DNA of 29,396 nucleotides from Actinobacteria bacterium UBA2184. GTDB taxonomy: Bacteria > Actinomycetota > Coriobacteriia > Anaerosomatales > Anaerosomataceae. Made by a program: the position numbers and the translations under genes. The notes beneath the pieces are model-generated. The model ran no database searches. It had not been told where the DNA came from and saw only the letters and a program-made list of their open reading frames with translations. Shown piece by piece: positions 21,870 through 29,396 of the stretch. Location: positions 7,302 through 36,697 of the forward strand of contig DCVQ01000016.1 of assembly GCA_002328745.1 (NCBI GenBank), given 5' to 3'. The first letter of the stretch is position 1; every line of letters starts with the position of its first letter.

Positions 21870-23861
21870 ATGACGGAGTCTAACGCCATCGAGTCCCTGT
21901 CGCAGGAGTACCGGGTCGTTCCGCCGCCCGCGTGGGTGACCGAGCGGGCCCACATCAAGACGATGGAAGAATACGACGCCATGTACCAGCGCTCGGTGGA
22001 GGATCCCGAGGGTTTCTGGGGCGACATGGCCACCGAGATGATGCACTGGGAGAAGCCCTGGGACAAAGTCCTCGAGTACGACTTCACCAAACCTTCGATC
22101 AAGTGGTTCGCAGGCGGCAAGACCAACGTCACCTACAACTGCATCGACCGGCACCTCACGAGCTGGCGGCGCAACAAGGCGGCGCTCATCTGGGAGACCG
22201 ATGAGGGCCGCACGAAGATGTACACGTACCAGTCGCTCTACTACAAGGTGTGCAAGTTCGCCAACGTCCTCAAGAAGCACGGCGTGAAGAAGGGCGACCG
22301 CGTCGCCCTCTACCTGCCGATGATCCCCGAATTGGCGATCGCGATGCTCGCCTGCGCCCGCATCGGCGCGATCCACTCCGTCGTCTTCGGCGGGTTCAGC
22401 TCCGCGGCGCTCCGCGACCGCATCCAGGACTGCGGCGCGAAGATGCTCGTCACCGCCGACGAGGGCATCCGTGGCGGCCGCGTGGTTCCGCTGAAGGCGG
22501 AGGCCGACGCCGCGCTCAACGAGTGCCCGTCGATCGAGGCCTGCATCGTCGTCTCCCGCGCGCGGACGCGCGTGGACATGGAGCCGGGTCGTGACTTCTG
22601 GTACCACGAGGAGGTTCGCGCCGAGGACATCAGCCAGCACTGCGACGTCGAGTGGGTGGACGCCGAGGACCCGCTGTTCATCCTCTATACCTCGGGTTCA
22701 ACCGGCAAGCCGAAGGGCGTGCTGCACACCACGGGCGGCTACCTCCTGTATGCGGCCACCACGTTCAAGTACGTCTTCGACTATCACGATGAAGACGTCT
22801 TCTGGTGCACCGCCGACATCGGCTGGGTCACGGGCCACAGCTACATCGTGTACGGCCCGCTCGCGGTTGGCGCCACGTCGCTCATGTTCGAGGGCGTGCC
22901 GACCTATCCGGACGCCGGCCGCTTCTGGGAGATCATCGAGAAGCATGGCGTGAACCAGTTCTACACGGCACCGACCGCCATCCGCGCTCTGATGAAGTCC
23001 GGCGAGGCGTGGCCGGCGAAGCACGACCTGTCGACGCTGCGCGTGCTGGGCACCGTCGGCGAGCCGATCAACCCGGAAGCGTGGATGTGGTACTACCGCA
23101 ACATCGCCAGGGAGAACGCGCCGATCGTGGACACGTACTGGCAGACCGAGACCGGCGGACACATCATCACCAACCTGCCGGGCATCACGCCGATGAAGCC
23201 CGGGTCTGCCACGAAGCCGTTCTTCGGCATCGTACCGGAGATCCTGAACGAGGACGGGTCCCCGACGCCTCAGGGCAGCGGCGGCCGCCTGTGCATCAAC
23301 AAGCCGTGGCCGGGCATGATGCGCGGCACGTGGGGCGACCCCGAGAACGAGCTCATGAAGAACGTCTACTTCACCTCCTTCCCGGGCCGGTACTTCACCG
23401 GTGACGGCGCCAGGCAGGACGAGGACGGCTACTACTGGCTGCTCGGCCGCGTGGACGACGTCATCAACGTCTCCGGGCATCGCATGGGGACCGCCGAAGT
23501 GGAGAGCGCGCTGGTCAGTCACCAGGCTGTCGCTGAGGCGGCCGTCGTGGGTTATCCGCACGAGATCAAGGGTGAGGGCATCTATGCGTACGTCATCCTG
23601 AAGACGGGCATCGACATCCCCGATGGCATCGAGAAGATCCTGCGCGGTCACGTCCGCGAGGAGATCGGACCGATCGCCAGCCCGGACTTCATCCACATCG
23701 TCCCGGAACTCCCGAAGACCCGTTCGGGCAAGATCATGCGGCGTATCCTGCGCAAGATCGCCGGTGGCGAGCGTGACATGGAGAACTTCGGCGACATCTC
23801 GACACTCGCGGATCCGTCGATCGTGCAAATCATCGTCGACACTGCTCCCAACGTCGGCTAA
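21870..23861 (+). CDS. acsA: Acetyl-coenzyme A synthetase (AMP-forming)
   Basis: A 663-residue acyl-AMP-ligase of standard Acs length. The N-terminal ACAS segment 'MYQRSVEDPEGFWGDMATE' leads to the P-loop TSGSTGKPKG at about 274-283. The acetate/ATP site motif 'YWQTETGGH', the hinge region 'DDVINVSGHRMGTAEVESALV', and the C-terminal catalytic lysine in 'PKTRSGKIMRRILRKIAGG' (K621, the lysine acetylated for control in other Acs enzymes) follow. It converts acetate, ATP and CoA to acetyl-CoA, AMP and PPi. GAGGAG precedes the ATG. The gene stands alone between a 484-bp hairpin-rich leader and a 13-bp terminator stem. Propionyl-CoA synthetase is a less likely alternative. Confidence 0.95.
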   Translation: MTESNAIESLSQEYRVVPPPAWVTERAHIKTMEEYDAMYQRSVEDPEGFWGDMATEMMHWEKPWDKVLEYDFTKPSIKWFAGGKTNVTYNCIDRHLTSWRRNKAALIWETDEGRTKMYTYQSLYYKVCKFANVLKKHGVKKGDRVALYLPMIPELAIAMLACARIGAIHSVVFGGFSSAALRDRIQDCGAKMLVTADEGIRGGRVVPLKAEADAALNECPSIEACIVVSRARTRVDMEPGRDFWYHEEVRAEDISQHCDVEWVDAEDPLFILYTSGSTGKPKGVLHTTGGYLLYAATTFKYVFDYHDEDVFWCTADIGWVTGHSYIVYGPLAVGATSLMFEGVPTYPDAGRFWEIIEKHGVNQFYTAPTAIRALMKSGEAWPAKHDLSTLRVLGTVGEPINPEAWMWYYRNIARENAPIVDTYWQTETGGHIITNLPGITPMKPGSATKPFFGIVPEILNEDGSPTPQGSGGRLCINKPWPGMMRGTWGDPENELMKNVYFTSFPGRYFTGDGARQDEDGYYWLLGRVDDVINVSGHRMGTAEVESALVSHQAVAEAAVVGYPHEIKGEGIYAYVILKTGIDIPDGIEKILRGHVREEIGPIASPDFIHIVPELPKTRSGKIMRRILRKIAGGERDMENFGDISTLADPSIVQIIVDTAPNVG

Positions 23862-23883
23862 CCGCGATCATCCAGCGTGAACG

Positions 23884-23913
23884 GCGGGCCCCGCGCATAC
23901 GCGCGGGGCCCGC
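23884..23913 (+). terminator. Hairpin terminator after acsA
   Basis: GCGGGCCCCGCGC (23884-23896), an ATAC loop and GCGCGGGGCCCGC (23901-23913) form a perfect 13-bp stem 23 bases after the acsA stop. No U-run follows, as is common in GC-rich genomes. Confidence 0.8.
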
Positions 23914-23965
23914 GTCGCATCCCGTCCCGCGTCGGTTCGGCGGGGGCTCGCGTCGGCCGTCGGCC

Positions 23966-23993
23966 TTGATTCCGCTCGGGAATGCAGCATTAT
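23966..23993 (+). promoter_or_regulatory. Predicted sigma-70-type promoter of the membrane protein gene at 24035
   Basis: TTGATT (23966-23971), a 16-base spacer and CATTAT (23988-23993) lie in a locally AT-richer patch. The start near 24000 precedes GGGAGG (24022-24027) and the ATG at 24035. Confidence 0.5.
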
Positions 23994-24034
23994 TGAAGGT
24001 GGACGGGGTCCTACCGATACCGGGAGGTCATCTG

Positions 24035-24790
24035 ATGTCAGACAAGGGAACGAAGAAGAAGCTGACGAGGGTCGAGGGCGGCGCGGCGAAGTCCGGCGCG
24101 GAAAGACCTGCATTCACCCCCACCGATGAAGCCAAAGGCAAGGCCAAGCAGTTCCGGATCTTCGCTCTGCTGAGCTTCCTGGTCGCCATCGGTCTCGAGG
24201 TCGTCGCGATCCTCCAGCTGAACGCCGGCGCCGAGATGTGGATCCTCATCGCGCTGATCGTGGGCATCATGGTCTTCGCGATCGTGGGTTCGCTGTTGTG
24301 GAAGAAGTCGAACCGATTCGATCCTGCCTCGGAGAAGGACAAGTTCAAGTTCTTCGTGCAGAACCAGCTCGGCGCGATCTTGAGCGTGATCGCGTTCCTG
24401 CCCCTGGTGATCCTCATCCTCACCGACAAGGACCTCAAGGGCAAGGAGAAGGGCATCCTGGGCGCGGTGGCTGGCGTGGCCATGCTGATCGCCGTGTTCT
24501 CCGGTGTGGACTTCAACCCGCCCTCGGCGGAGGAGTATGCCGAGCAGACCGCCCGCGTGGAGGAGCTCACCGGCAAGAACTTCGTGTACTGGACGGAGCA
24601 CGGCACCGTCTACCACATCTACTCCGACTGCCGGTACATCAACACCGACCGCACCGACGAGATCTTCGAGGGCACGGTCGCCCAGGCGCGCGAGCTCAAG
24701 AACATCACCGATCTGTGCTCGGTCTGTGAGACCCGCGCCGAGGAGGAGTTCGACGTCGAACTCGGCGAGGAAGAGGAATCGACAGAGTAG
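24035..24790 (+). CDS. Four-TM membrane protein with C-terminal His/Cys metal-binding-like domain
   Basis: A 251-residue protein I cannot name. A lysine-rich cytoplasmic N-terminus (1-40) is followed by four hydrophobic helices (about 41-62, 67-89, 112-130 and 141-157) and a soluble tail. The tail (183-231) reads 'YWTEHGTVYHIYSDCRYI' then 'DLCSVC'. H194, C199, C228 and C231 could form a His-Cys3 metal site, and the layout resembles small YxTxxGxxYHxxxC...CxxC domains appended to various bacterial exported or membrane proteins. A very acidic end (EEEF...EEEES) follows. The ATG is chosen for GGGAGG 7 bases upstream. It has its own promoter and a 14-bp terminator, so it is monocistronic. Confidence 0.8.
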   Translation: MSDKGTKKKLTRVEGGAAKSGAERPAFTPTDEAKGKAKQFRIFALLSFLVAIGLEVVAILQLNAGAEMWILIALIVGIMVFAIVGSLLWKKSNRFDPASEKDKFKFFVQNQLGAILSVIAFLPLVILILTDKDLKGKEKGILGAVAGVAMLIAVFSGVDFNPPSAEEYAEQTARVEELTGKNFVYWTEHGTVYHIYSDCRYINTDRTDEIFEGTVAQARELKNITDLCSVCETRAEEEFDVELGEEEESTE

Positions 24791-24820
24791 GGCAGCCGTC
24801 CCGGACCCTGCTACTGCAAA

Positions 24821-24852
24821 CGACAGGCCCCGCGCGCCCGCGGGGCCTGTCG
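24821..24852 (+). terminator. Hairpin terminator after the membrane protein gene
   Basis: CGACAGGCCCCGCG (24821-24834), loop CGCC and CGCGGGGCCTGTCG (24839-24852) form a perfect 14-bp stem 30 bases after the stop, separating this gene from hemE. Confidence 0.8.
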
Positions 24853-24919
24853 CGTTCCCCGGGTCTATGACGGTTGCCGTCAGAGTGCGTCGGCGGGTGT
24901 CGGCAGGCCGGGCCCGGCA

Positions 24920-24928
24920 TGGTAGTAT
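24920..24928 (+). promoter_or_regulatory. Extended -10 promoter element of the heme operon
   Basis: TGG-TAGTAT is an extended -10 with no clear -35 (TGTCGG about 19 bases upstream is weak). A start near 24935 would give a leader of about 40 bases to the hemE ATG at 24974. Confidence 0.45.
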
Positions 24929-24973
24929 GCACTTCGGCGATTCTGGCACCCGAAGCGTAAGGACTCACCCCCT

Positions 24974-26047
24974 ATGGCGATGAACGATCTGTTCCTGCGC
25001 GCCGCGCGCAGAGAGGCGACCGAGCGGACTCCCGTGTGGATGATGCGTCAGGCGGGTCGCTACATGGAGGAGTACCGCGCGATCCGCGCGAAGCACGGCT
25101 TCCTCGAGATGTGCCGCACCCCCGAGCTGGCCGTCGAGGTCACGATGCAGCCGGTCGACATCGTGGGCGTAGACGCCGCGATCCTCTTCTCCGACATCCT
25201 CGTGGTGTTCCCCGGCATGGGCCTCGACCTCGAGTTCGCGAAGGGCGAGGGCCCGGTCATCCACAACCCGGTGCGCACCGCAGCCGACGTGCGGAAGCTC
25301 CGCATCTCCGATCCGCTCGGCGATACCGGCTACGTGATGGAGACCATCAAGATCCTGCGCGGTGAGCTGGAGAACAAGGTCCCGCTCATCGGCTTCGGCG
25401 GCGCGCCGTTCACGCTGGCGAGCTACATGATCGAGGGCCACGGCACCCGCGACTACGAGTACACCAAGGCGCTCATGTGGAGCGAGCCCGCCGTCTGGGA
25501 CGAGCTGATGACCAAGATCACCGAGACGGTCATCGCGTACCTCTCGGCGCAGATCGACGCAGGCGCACAGACGATCCAGGTCTTCGACAGCTGGGTTGGC
25601 TACGTGGCGCCGCGCGACTACGAGCGCTCGGTCCTGCCGTACACCAAGCGTGTGATCGACGCCCTGACCGAGCACGGACGCAAGGTCGTGCCCGAGGGCG
25701 TCCCGATCATCCACTTCCCGAACGGCGCCACCTCGATGCTCGATCTGGCGCAGCAGGCGGGGGGCGACGTGATCGGCGTCGACTGGAGGCTCGACATGAA
25801 GCACGTCGTCGAGCAGGTGGACGAGCGCTTCGCGATCCAGGGCAACATCGATCCGGTCGCCCTGTTCGCGCCGGACGACGAGCTCGAGCGCATGGTGGTC
25901 GAGATCCTCGAGGCCGTCGGCACGCGCCCGGGGCACATCTTCAATCTCGGCCACGGCATCCACAAGACGAGCGACCCCGAGAAGGCGCGTACGATGATCC
26001 GCTTCGTGCACGCGCACTCGGATCGCATCCGCAGCGGCGCGAAGTAG
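24974..26047 (+). CDS. hemE: Uroporphyrinogen decarboxylase
   Basis: A 357-residue HemE with the signature PVWMMRQAGRY (RQAGRY at 25-30), the catalytic Asp segment 'AAILFSDILVVFPGMGLDLEF', 'GFGGAPFTLASYMIEG', 'QVFDSWVGYVAPRDY' and the C-terminal 'GHIFNLGHGIHKTSDPE'. It decarboxylates the four acetate side chains of uroporphyrinogen III to give coproporphyrinogen III in the cytoplasm. It is the first gene of the hemE-hemH-hemY run, with a 10-base gap to hemH. Confidence 0.96.
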   Translation: MAMNDLFLRAARREATERTPVWMMRQAGRYMEEYRAIRAKHGFLEMCRTPELAVEVTMQPVDIVGVDAAILFSDILVVFPGMGLDLEFAKGEGPVIHNPVRTAADVRKLRISDPLGDTGYVMETIKILRGELENKVPLIGFGGAPFTLASYMIEGHGTRDYEYTKALMWSEPAVWDELMTKITETVIAYLSAQIDAGAQTIQVFDSWVGYVAPRDYERSVLPYTKRVIDALTEHGRKVVPEGVPIIHFPNGATSMLDLAQQAGGDVIGVDWRLDMKHVVEQVDERFAIQGNIDPVALFAPDDELERMVVEILEAVGTRPGHIFNLGHGIHKTSDPEKARTMIRFVHAHSDRIRSGAK

Positions 26048-26057
26048 GCGGCGGACA

Positions 26058-27032
26058 GTGGCCGCACGCACCGGAGTCCTGCTCACCGCGTTCGGCGGCC
26101 CCGACTCGCTGGAGTCCGTGGGCCCCTTCATGGCGCGGTTCATGGGCAGGGAGCCGTCGCCTCCGGTCGTCTCGGCCGCGCAGGACAAGTATCGCGCTAT
26201 CGGTGGGTCGTCGCCCCTGCCGGGCATCGCGGCCGCGATAGCCGCCTCGCTCGAGCATCACCTCGTCGCGCGCGGGCACGATGCCGTCGTCGCGGCAGGC
26301 ATGCGCTACTGGGACCCCTCGATCCAGGAGGGCATCGACGCGCTGGTCAAACGCGGAGCGGAGCGCATCGTCATGGCGTCGCTCTCGCCGTTCGAGTCGC
26401 GGGTCACCTGCGAGGCGTATCGCTCGGCGGCGCACGACGCCGCCGGCGCGGTCGAGATGCTCGACGTCTGCGAGGCCCCGATGCTGCACCTGGCGCCGCA
26501 GTTCCGCGACTTCTTCGGCCACGCGTGCTCGCATGCTGTGGCGAACACCGGCGCCACCCGGCCGCTCGTGCTGATGACCGCCCACAGCCTGCCCGTGGAG
26601 GACCTGCAGGACGACGACCCGTACGTGGGCGGCCTGCGCGAGGTGGCCGACGCGGTGGCGGCGATCGCCGGGCTGGCCGAGGGCGGGGACTTCGATGGCG
26701 ATCCGCGGCTCCCGGCGGTCGCGTCGTACGGGACGCTCGAAGGGCCCGTACCGTGGCTGCTGGCGTACCAGTCGAAAGGCGCGCGGCCGGTGGCGTGGCT
26801 CGGGCCCGATCTCGAGCAGGTCATGCGCATCGCCGCGGAAGCGGGCTACGACGGCGTTGTGGTCGTGCCGATCGGGTTCGCGACCGACCACATGGAGACG
26901 CTCTGGGACCTCGACCTGCACGCCGCGGAGCACGCGGTCGCCCTCGGGTTGAGTTTCGTGCGCACGGCGGTTCCCAACGACGATGACGAGTTCGTCGAGG
27001 CGCTCGCCTGGGCGGTAGAGCCGTTGCTCTAG
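26058..27032 (+). CDS. hemH: Ferrochelatase (coproporphyrin ferrochelatase type)
   Basis: A 324-residue ferrochelatase beginning with GTG ('ARTGVLLTAFGGPDSLE'). The catalytic His is H176 in 'LMTAHSLP', and the acidic metal-path Glu is E280 in 'FATDHMETLWDLD'. The 'YWDPSIQEGIDALVKRGAERIVMASLSP' segment is typical of Gram-positive CpfC enzymes. In the coproporphyrin-dependent pathway it inserts Fe(II) into coproporphyrin III, the product of the next gene's enzyme. The length, lacking a C-terminal membrane anchor or Fe-S extension, fits a soluble enzyme. The ribosome-binding signal is weak (GGCGGA). Confidence 0.94.
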   Translation: MAARTGVLLTAFGGPDSLESVGPFMARFMGREPSPPVVSAAQDKYRAIGGSSPLPGIAAAIAASLEHHLVARGHDAVVAAGMRYWDPSIQEGIDALVKRGAERIVMASLSPFESRVTCEAYRSAAHDAAGAVEMLDVCEAPMLHLAPQFRDFFGHACSHAVANTGATRPLVLMTAHSLPVEDLQDDDPYVGGLREVADAVAAIAGLAEGGDFDGDPRLPAVASYGTLEGPVPWLLAYQSKGARPVAWLGPDLEQVMRIAAEAGYDGVVVVPIGFATDHMETLWDLDLHAAEHAVALGLSFVRTAVPNDDDEFVEALAWAVEPLL

Positions 27033-27135
27033 GGTCGCAACCGGGCGCACGGGCGGATCGCCTTGTGCGGCACGCCGGTCACACGCAGCACACGGGAGGC
27101 GGCCGGCACCGCCCGCGAACGATGGGAGTCAGGCG

Positions 27136-28641
27136 ATGCACATCGTCATCATCGGAGGCGGGATCGCGGGACTCGGAGCGGCCTACCGGCTGCGGCGGGT
27201 CGCGGATGCCGGGCACGACGTCACGTTCACGCTGGTGGAGCGCGACGATCGGCTCGGCGGGAAGATCTTCACCGACGTCGCGCCCGATCCCGATGGGGGC
27301 GCGTACATCGCCGACGGCGGGTCCGATTCCTTCCTCACCGACAAGACCGCCGTGCACCGGGTCGCGAAGCTGCTCGGCATCTTCAACGAGGAGACCGGCA
27401 CTCTGGACGAGACGAAGAAGACGTTCATCGTCAAGCGTGGCCGGCTCGTGGAGATGCCCGACGGCATGATGATGTTCGCGCCCACCAAGCTCGTTCCGCT
27501 CGCCACCACGCGCCTGTATTCGTGGCCGGCCAAGTTCCGCATGGCGCTCGACCTCATCATCCCGCGGAAGGTCCGCTGGGCCGAGGGCGAGACCGCGCAG
27601 CAGCACGATGAGACCCTCGAGCGCTTCGTCGTCAGGCGACTCGGCAGGGAGGCGCTCGACCGTCTCGCGGAGCCGCTCGCCGCGGGGGTCAACGGCGACG
27701 ACCCGAAGGACATGTCGGTGGCCGCCCGCTACCCGATGCTGCTCGACATGGAGCAGCAGCACGGCTCTCTCATCCGCGGGTTCCTCGCCCAGCGCAAGAA
27801 GGTCGAGGAGATGCGCAAGAAGTACCCTCAGAAGCCGGGAGGCAGGCGCCGCACGATGTTCTCCTCGTTCAACGCGGGGCTCCAGTTCGTCGTGGACCGG
27901 ATGGCCGACGCGGCGGGGCGCGAGCACATCCGCACCGGCGTCGGCGCGAGCGCGATCGGGCGGGCGGGGGACGCCTGGCGCGTGAGGCTCACCACCGGCG
28001 AGACGCTTGAGGCGGATGCGGTCGTGGTCGCCACCGAGGCGTGGGCCGCCGCGGAGCTCGCGGCGGGCGTCGATGCCGGTATCGCGTCGCTGATCGAGAC
28101 GATCCCGTGCTCGTCGTGCGCGACCGCGCTCATGGCATTCGACGTGGCCGACTGCCCTTCCGACCTCGCGTGGCACGGCATCCTGTCGCCGATGGTGGAG
28201 AAGCGCGCGCTCACCGGCGTGACGCTCATGAGCTCGAAGTGGCCGAACCGCGCTCCGGAGGGGCGGGTGCTCGTGCGCGGGTTCCTCGGCGGGCCACGCG
28301 ACCAGGCGGTGCTCGAGAAGTCCGATGCCGAGCTGCTCGAGCTGGCGCGGACGCAGCTGGTGGAGCTCATCGGCCTTGCGCCCGACGCCCGGCCCCGCTA
28401 CGCGCGGCTCTTCCGCTGGGAGCGTGGCATGCCGCAGTACACGCTGGGGCATCTCGACCGCGTCGACGAGATCGAGCGGCTCGAGGCGGGTGTGGCGGGT
28501 TTCGCGCTCGCGGGCAACGCGTACCGCGGCGTCGGCGTGCCCAACGCCCTCGAGAGTGGCGAGCGCGCGGCCGAGAAGGTGCTCCGCGATCTGGGCCTGG
28601 AGCCTCCGGCCGACCCGGTCGAGGAGCGGCGCGTCTACTAG
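27136..28641 (+). CDS. hemY: HemY/CgoX-type coproporphyrinogen (protoporphyrinogen) oxidase, copy 1
   Basis: A 501-residue FAD-dependent oxidase. The N-terminal dinucleotide fold 'IVIIGGGIAGLGAAYRLRR', 'VERDDRLGGKIFTD', the substrate-domain stretch 'ETLERFVVRRLGREALDRLAEPLAAGVNGDDPKDMSVAA' and the C-terminal FAD motif 'GFALAGNAYRGVGVPNALESGERAA' are all in order. HemY/CgoX oxidises coproporphyrinogen III to coproporphyrin III with O2 as usual acceptor. Its place after hemE and hemH matches the hemEHY order of Gram-positive bacteria. A closely related second copy follows after 74 bases. Confidence 0.92.
   Translation: MHIVIIGGGIAGLGAAYRLRRVADAGHDVTFTLVERDDRLGGKIFTDVAPDPDGGAYIADGGSDSFLTDKTAVHRVAKLLGIFNEETGTLDETKKTFIVKRGRLVEMPDGMMMFAPTKLVPLATTRLYSWPAKFRMALDLIIPRKVRWAEGETAQQHDETLERFVVRRLGREALDRLAEPLAAGVNGDDPKDMSVAARYPMLLDMEQQHGSLIRGFLAQRKKVEEMRKKYPQKPGGRRRTMFSSFNAGLQFVVDRMADAAGREHIRTGVGASAIGRAGDAWRVRLTTGETLEADAVVVATEAWAAAELAAGVDAGIASLIETIPCSSCATALMAFDVADCPSDLAWHGILSPMVEKRALTGVTLMSSKWPNRAPEGRVLVRGFLGGPRDQAVLEKSDAELLELARTQLVELIGLAPDARPRYARLFRWERGMPQYTLGHLDRVDEIERLEAGVAGFALAGNAYRGVGVPNALESGERAAEKVLRDLGLEPPADPVEERRVY
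27469..27518 (+). repeat. 50-bp segment identical to 29049-29098 (hemY paralogues)
   Basis: The two tandem HemY-like genes share this block base for base, while flanking codons differ at many third positions. The pattern fits recent duplication with gene conversion. The second copy is in the partial gene at 28716. Confidence 0.85.
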
Positions 28642-28715
28642 ACCAGGCGCGTTCGGGTAGCATGACCACGGCAGACGACGCGCGCAGCCGCGCGCTTGAG
28701 ACGAAGGATGCGCAC

Positions 28716-29396
28716 GTGAAGAAGGTCATCATCATCGGCGGCGGCGTGGCCGGCCTCGGGGCGGCCTACAAGATCCGGCGGGCGGCCGCCTCCGGGCACG
28801 ACGTGGACTGCGTGCTCATCGAGAAGGGCCGCCTCGGCGGCAAGCTCGCGACGGACTTCGTGCCCGACTCCGAGGGTGGGGAGTACGTCGTGGACGGCGG
28901 GTCCGACGCGTTCGTCTCCACCAAGCCGGCGGTCGCGCGTATCGCGCGGATGCTCGGCATCGGCGACGAGATCGTGCCTGCGCGCGAGGAGAACAAGAAG
29001 ACGCTCATCGTGAAGGGGAAGCGCCTGATCGAGCTCCCCGACGGCATCATGATGTTCGCGCCCACCAAGCTCGTTCCGCTCGCCACCACGCGCCTGTACT
29101 CATGGCCGGCGAAGTTCCGCATGGCGCTCGATCTCGTGATCCCGCGCAAGACGCGCTGGGCCGAAGGCGAGACCGCGCAGCAGCACGACGAGACCCTCGA
29201 GCAGTTCGTGGTGCGCCGCATGGGCCGGGAGTCGCTCGATCGGCTTGCCGAACCGCTCGTGGGAGGCGTGCACGCGAGCGACCCGTCGCAGATGTCGCTC
29301 GCGGCCACGTTCCCCGACTTCCTCGAGATGGAGCAGAAGTTCGGCTCGGTGATCCTCGGCTTCCTCGACCAGCGCAAGAAGCGCGAGGAGATGCGC
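28716..29396 (+). CDS. Second HemY-like FAD oxidase (3' end beyond window)
   Basis: The frame opens at GTG 28716 (AAGGA 7 bases upstream) and stays open for 227 codons to the window edge. The product is VKKVIIIGGGVAGLGAAYKIRR with 'IEKGRLGGKLATDF', 'VDGGSDAF', 'DGIMMFAPTKLVPLATTRLYSWP' and 'RWAEGETAQQHDETLEQFVVRRMGRESLDRLAEPLVGGV', paralogous to the preceding hemY. Fifty bases (29049-29098) are identical to 27469-27518, including synonymous sites. Whether both copies are porphyrinogen oxidases, or this one has a different substrate such as another porphyrin or a carotenoid-like compound, cannot be decided without the C-terminal half. Confidence 0.88.
   Translation, partial: MKKVIIIGGGVAGLGAAYKIRRAAASGHDVDCVLIEKGRLGGKLATDFVPDSEGGEYVVDGGSDAFVSTKPAVARIARMLGIGDEIVPAREENKKTLIVKGKRLIELPDGIMMFAPTKLVPLATTRLYSWPAKFRMALDLVIPRKTRWAEGETAQQHDETLEQFVVRRMGRESLDRLAEPLVGGVHASDPSQMSLAATFPDFLEMEQKFGSVILGFLDQRKKREEMR

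Noticed and set aside
21363..22640. A 425-codon minus-strand frame over the acs leader and N-terminus
   Set aside because: Most of it is antisense to the conserved acetyl-CoA synthetase and the remainder is low-complexity; no start signal.
1..29396. CRISPR array, insertion sequence, prophage or integron features
   Set aside because: No regularly spaced direct repeats, transposase or integrase motifs, or terminal inverted repeats were seen; apart from the hemY duplication the region looks like chromosomal backbone.

Overview
The window is strongly GC-rich and densely packed. Genes commonly overlap by 1-14 bases and almost all run left to right. The only minus-strand genes are a CsoR-family repressor, a lipid kinase and two tRNAs. 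The heme genes are in the order hemE-hemH-hemY, as in the coproporphyrin-dependent pathway of Gram-positive lineages. With the SpoIIE/STAS signalling genes, UbiX and the GC-rich codon use, this suggests a high-GC Gram-positive bacterium, possibly a deep-branching, anaerobe-rich actinobacterial lineage. That placement is inference. A sigma-54 system would be unusual in Actinomycetota, so the assignment is not secure.

Layout. 1-1074: end of a thioredoxin, an FmdB-type zinc ribbon, a DUF302 protein and a divergent CsoR/CstR-family repressor. 1168-3119: CDF metal exporter and EamA transporter. 3126-7440: a complete sigma-54 cassette, rpoN, then a membrane PAS histidine kinase, then an NtrC-class activator, each joined by an ATGA overlap. 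Sigma-54-type -24/-12 promoters lie both before rpoN and just after the activator gene. 7504-8958: membrane zinc-ribbon protein, HMA metal-binding protein and CcdA-like thiol transporter. 9102-13156: a 1079-residue sensor phosphatase (membrane, HAMP, three GAF, SpoIIE/PP2C) followed by a STAS-HATPase fusion, together a partner-switching module. 13228-15859: nitroreductase, HAD hydrolase, UbiX, YqhA-like protein and an unrecognised 50-residue protein. 15910-16349: tRNA-Cys and tRNA-Gly (minus) and tRNA-Val (plus). 16393-21385: YegS-like lipid kinase (minus), then rnd-xseA-xseB-HIT-degV. 21386-21869: a 484-bp gap rich in hairpins. 21870-24790: acetyl-CoA synthetase and a four-TM protein with a probable metal-binding tail. 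24974-29396: hemE, hemH and two tandem hemY-like genes, the second cut by the window edge.

Two regulatory themes stand out. First, the same 7-3-7 palindrome (ATACCCC-N3-GGGGTAT), of the type bound by CsoR/CstR repressors, occurs exactly twice: between the repressor and the CDF exporter, and inside the core promoter of the CcdA gene 7 kb away. The repressor keeps both conserved cysteines but has Ser where Cu(I)-sensing CsoR has its His ligand, so it may sense sulfane sulfur/persulfide rather than copper. Second, the rpoN-kinase-activator operon looks self-contained: a near-consensus sigma-54 promoter could autoregulate rpoN, and another sits directly downstream of the activator in front of the zinc-ribbon membrane protein. 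The strongest candidate for an undescribed system is the intersection of these two circuits in the 7.5-9.0 kb region, where a metal/thiol-handling gene set is flanked by a sigma-54 promoter and a CsoR/CstR operator.
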